Shown here piece by piece: positions 62,430 through 64,000 of a stretch of 64,000 nt of DNA (the first letter of the stretch is position 1; each line of letters starts with the position of its first letter). The notes beneath the pieces are model-generated. The model searched no databases. It was not told the origin of the DNA and saw only the letters and a list, made by a program, of their open reading frames with translations. Source of the stretch: JBATTK01 sp049670505 (GTDB lineage: Bacteria > Bacteroidota > Bacteroidia > Flavobacteriales > Flavobacteriaceae). The stretch lies in the NCBI GenBank assembly GCA_049670505.1, contig JBATTK010000091.1:33359-97358 (forward strand), read 5' to 3'. The position numbers and the translations under genes are program-made.

Positions 62430-64000
62430 TCAATATAGGGGCCAATCCCTAATATAATGATCATCAACGTTTACAAGTTCCATATGGCGCAGCTCCATTT
62501 TCCCCTTACTTTTTGAAGGTTGAATACGAATAGTATTTAATCTCCCCTTTAATGGTATTTCCACTTTGTACGAGTGCCATTGACCATCATGGGTAACCGT
62601 AAAGCTTACTTTGTTCTGATTCGAATAGATTTTATCCTCCCCTGATTTCCACGAAATATTCCCATCACCTTTACCGGTGGACTTCATTTTAAATTTCAAA
62701 TAAAACGTATCGTCCTTTACATTTGGTGTGTACACCGTTTCTACCGTCGGTTTTGTCCCTTTAGCCCGTATATAAAGTATTTTATCGGAAACCGAAATTT
62801 TTGCATGCTCCGATCCCGACCAGGCGTCGGCCACATTCCCAGTATAATTTTTATTTTTTTGGGGCAATAAAATCCCGGCCTCTTTCACATGGGCGTCCAA
62901 AAGCTGGGTCATCTCCTTTACCCTTTGCGGCATTTGAGCCGCTAAGTTTTTGGTTTCGCCAATATCGTTATCCAACTGATACAGCTCGTATCGATGTTCC
63001 CTATTTGGGCCATCGTAGTAAAATTTATACAAACGCCAAGGGCCTTGTCTCATTGAGATATTTGCACGATTACCTGTTGCAACCACATTATGGCAAAATG
63101 TAGAATAAATGGGCGCACGTTCATATTTTTGGTTTTTAAGTGCTTTTACGTAACTGACCCCATCCGTAGTTACATCTTTAGGAAACGGAATATCCAATAA
63201 ATCCAATAGGGAAGCATAATGATCCACACTTGAGGTTACGACCTCTGATGTTGTTCTTGCTTTCGTTATTCCCGGAACCCGAACGATCATGGGAACCCGG
63301 ACACCTCCTTCATAATTATTCCCCTTTCCTGCGCGCAGCGGATAGTTATTAGTAGGTGTTGTCCTATCTGGCCCATCATACATATTGCCACCATTGTCCG
63401 AAGTAAATATGACAATGGTATCATCCTCCAGTTGCAGATCCCTAACGGTCTGTAATACCCGTCCGACATTCAGGTCCATGGTTTCGATCATAGCTCCCAT
63501 AGTTGGAGACCGTTGGATATGATTGGTCGTTAACTTGGCCTTATATTTTTCCTTAAGTTCCTCTTTTGCCTGAAACGGGGCATGCACATCATAATACCAT
63601 AGGCATAATAGAAATGGGTTTTCGCTATTGGATTTGATATATGCAATGGCCTTATCCGTGACAACATCGGATATATGTGTCCCTTCGGGTACCACGGGAA
63701 GTGTTTCACAGTTCCATGGCGAAAAAAATCCTCCGGGACCCGGAGGGCCTGGATGCTCCCTACCCCCTACAACTACGCTGAACCCTTGGTTGTCTGGAAT
63801 CTACGGTTCCCTGCCCAGATGCCATTTCCCCATAAAAGCGGTAGCATACCCCTCTTCTTTAAGTACCTCGGCAAATGTAAGGTACTCATTGGGAAGCCTT
63901 GTTCTAGTTTCAGGAGTTGCCGTTTTATTCATTGGTGGACCTGAAAAAGTCTCCTTGGGATCCAATACCACCTTGGGAACATGACCGCTAGGTGTGGTAA
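62430..64000 (-). pseudogene. sulfatase interrupted by an in-frame TAG, truncated by the window edge
   Basis: The frame is open from the window edge to a TAG at 63801-63803 and continues after it to 62430. Upstream of the stop: YLTFAEVLKEEGYATAFMGKWHLGREP; after it: IPDNQGFSVVVGG, then FTSDNGGNMYDGP, EGGVRVPMIVRVPG. This is one S1 sulfatase body with the stop where relatives mostly have Tyr (EPxxP). The FGly Cys lies beyond the window. The C-terminus (about 150 residues) has a beta-rich extension (WSGSEHAKISVSDKILYIRA). A GTG inside could restart the C-terminal part, but that piece would lack the catalytic site. Confidence 0.85.

Noticed and set aside
48966..64000. TAG reassigned to an amino acid in this genome, from two sulfatases with in-frame TAG
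   Set aside because: The GntR-type gene (ends 48929) and AraC paralog 3 (ends 17353) use TAG as ordinary stops at the expected ends, and other long genes have no internal TAG.
1..64000. tRNA genes, CRISPR arrays, insertion sequences and integrases
   Set aside because: I looked for these in all intergenic stretches by eye and saw none; a tRNA scan could still find one I missed.

Overview
The window looks like chromosomal DNA from a marine member of the Bacteroidota, most likely a flavobacterium of the Zobellia/Maribacter type. This is inferred from AT-rich intergenic DNA, weak Shine-Dalgarno signals, -7 elements of the TAnnTTTG type, many AraC regulators with Bacteroidota-style architecture, lipoprotein signals, and a sulfatase-rich carbohydrate locus. 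No rRNA, tRNA, CRISPR array or transposase was recognised.

Left part (1 to about 28,700): a stress and envelope region. It has an HD-phosphohydrolase fused to a PycTM membrane domain, a large metallophosphatase/Omp85-like barrel lipoprotein, a YtxH/holin-like/small-protein operon, Dps, a class III cyclase-like DUF2652 protein, a flavodoxin-fold oxidoreductase, topoisomerase IB, an MscS channel, DUF2945, DUF2383 and DUF1328 proteins, two look-alike acidic mini-lipoproteins, two AsmA/DUF748-type proteins, a cardiolipin synthase, a GH3-like protein and a PfpI/DJ-1 protein. Four mutually similar AraC regulators lie here. Between two of them sits an SRAP (YedK/HMCES-like) protein that has lost its catalytic residues. 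A cysteine-free ArsC-like protein is also present.

Middle part (29,000 to 35,800): a lipoprotein formylglycine-generating enzyme with both active-site cysteines, an AraC regulator with a membrane N-terminus, a lipoprotein with two retropepsin-like DTGA motifs, a DUF2306 membrane protein, a secreted LolA-like protein and another AraC regulator.

Right part (36,200 to 64,000): a catabolic locus for a sulfated, probably rhamnose-containing polysaccharide (an ulvan-like substrate is inferred, not shown). It has two DUF1080 proteins (one with two copies of the domain), three exported Gfo/Idh/MocA oxidoreductases, five S1-type sulfatase genes, a DUF5722 protein and a GH71/99-like protein. It also has a complete L-rhamnose operon (aldolase/dehydrogenase, isomerase, kinase, FMN lactate-type dehydrogenase, NCS1-like permease) divergent from a GntR-type regulator. 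SusC/SusD genes and polysaccharide lyases are not in the window.

Most interesting signals: (i) the DUF5722 and GH71/99-like frames are joined by an A-AAA-AAG slippery heptamer with a GGAGG just upstream and a hairpin just downstream, so a -1 frameshift would make one secreted two-enzyme protein; (ii) two of the five sulfatase genes are each interrupted by one in-frame TAG; (iii) a motif starting ATCCTGT recurs in three intergenic regions of the carbohydrate locus and may define a shared regulon; (iv) the degenerate SRAP and cysteine-free ArsC proteins; (v) an HD-PycTM protein about 8 kb from a cyclase-like gene.
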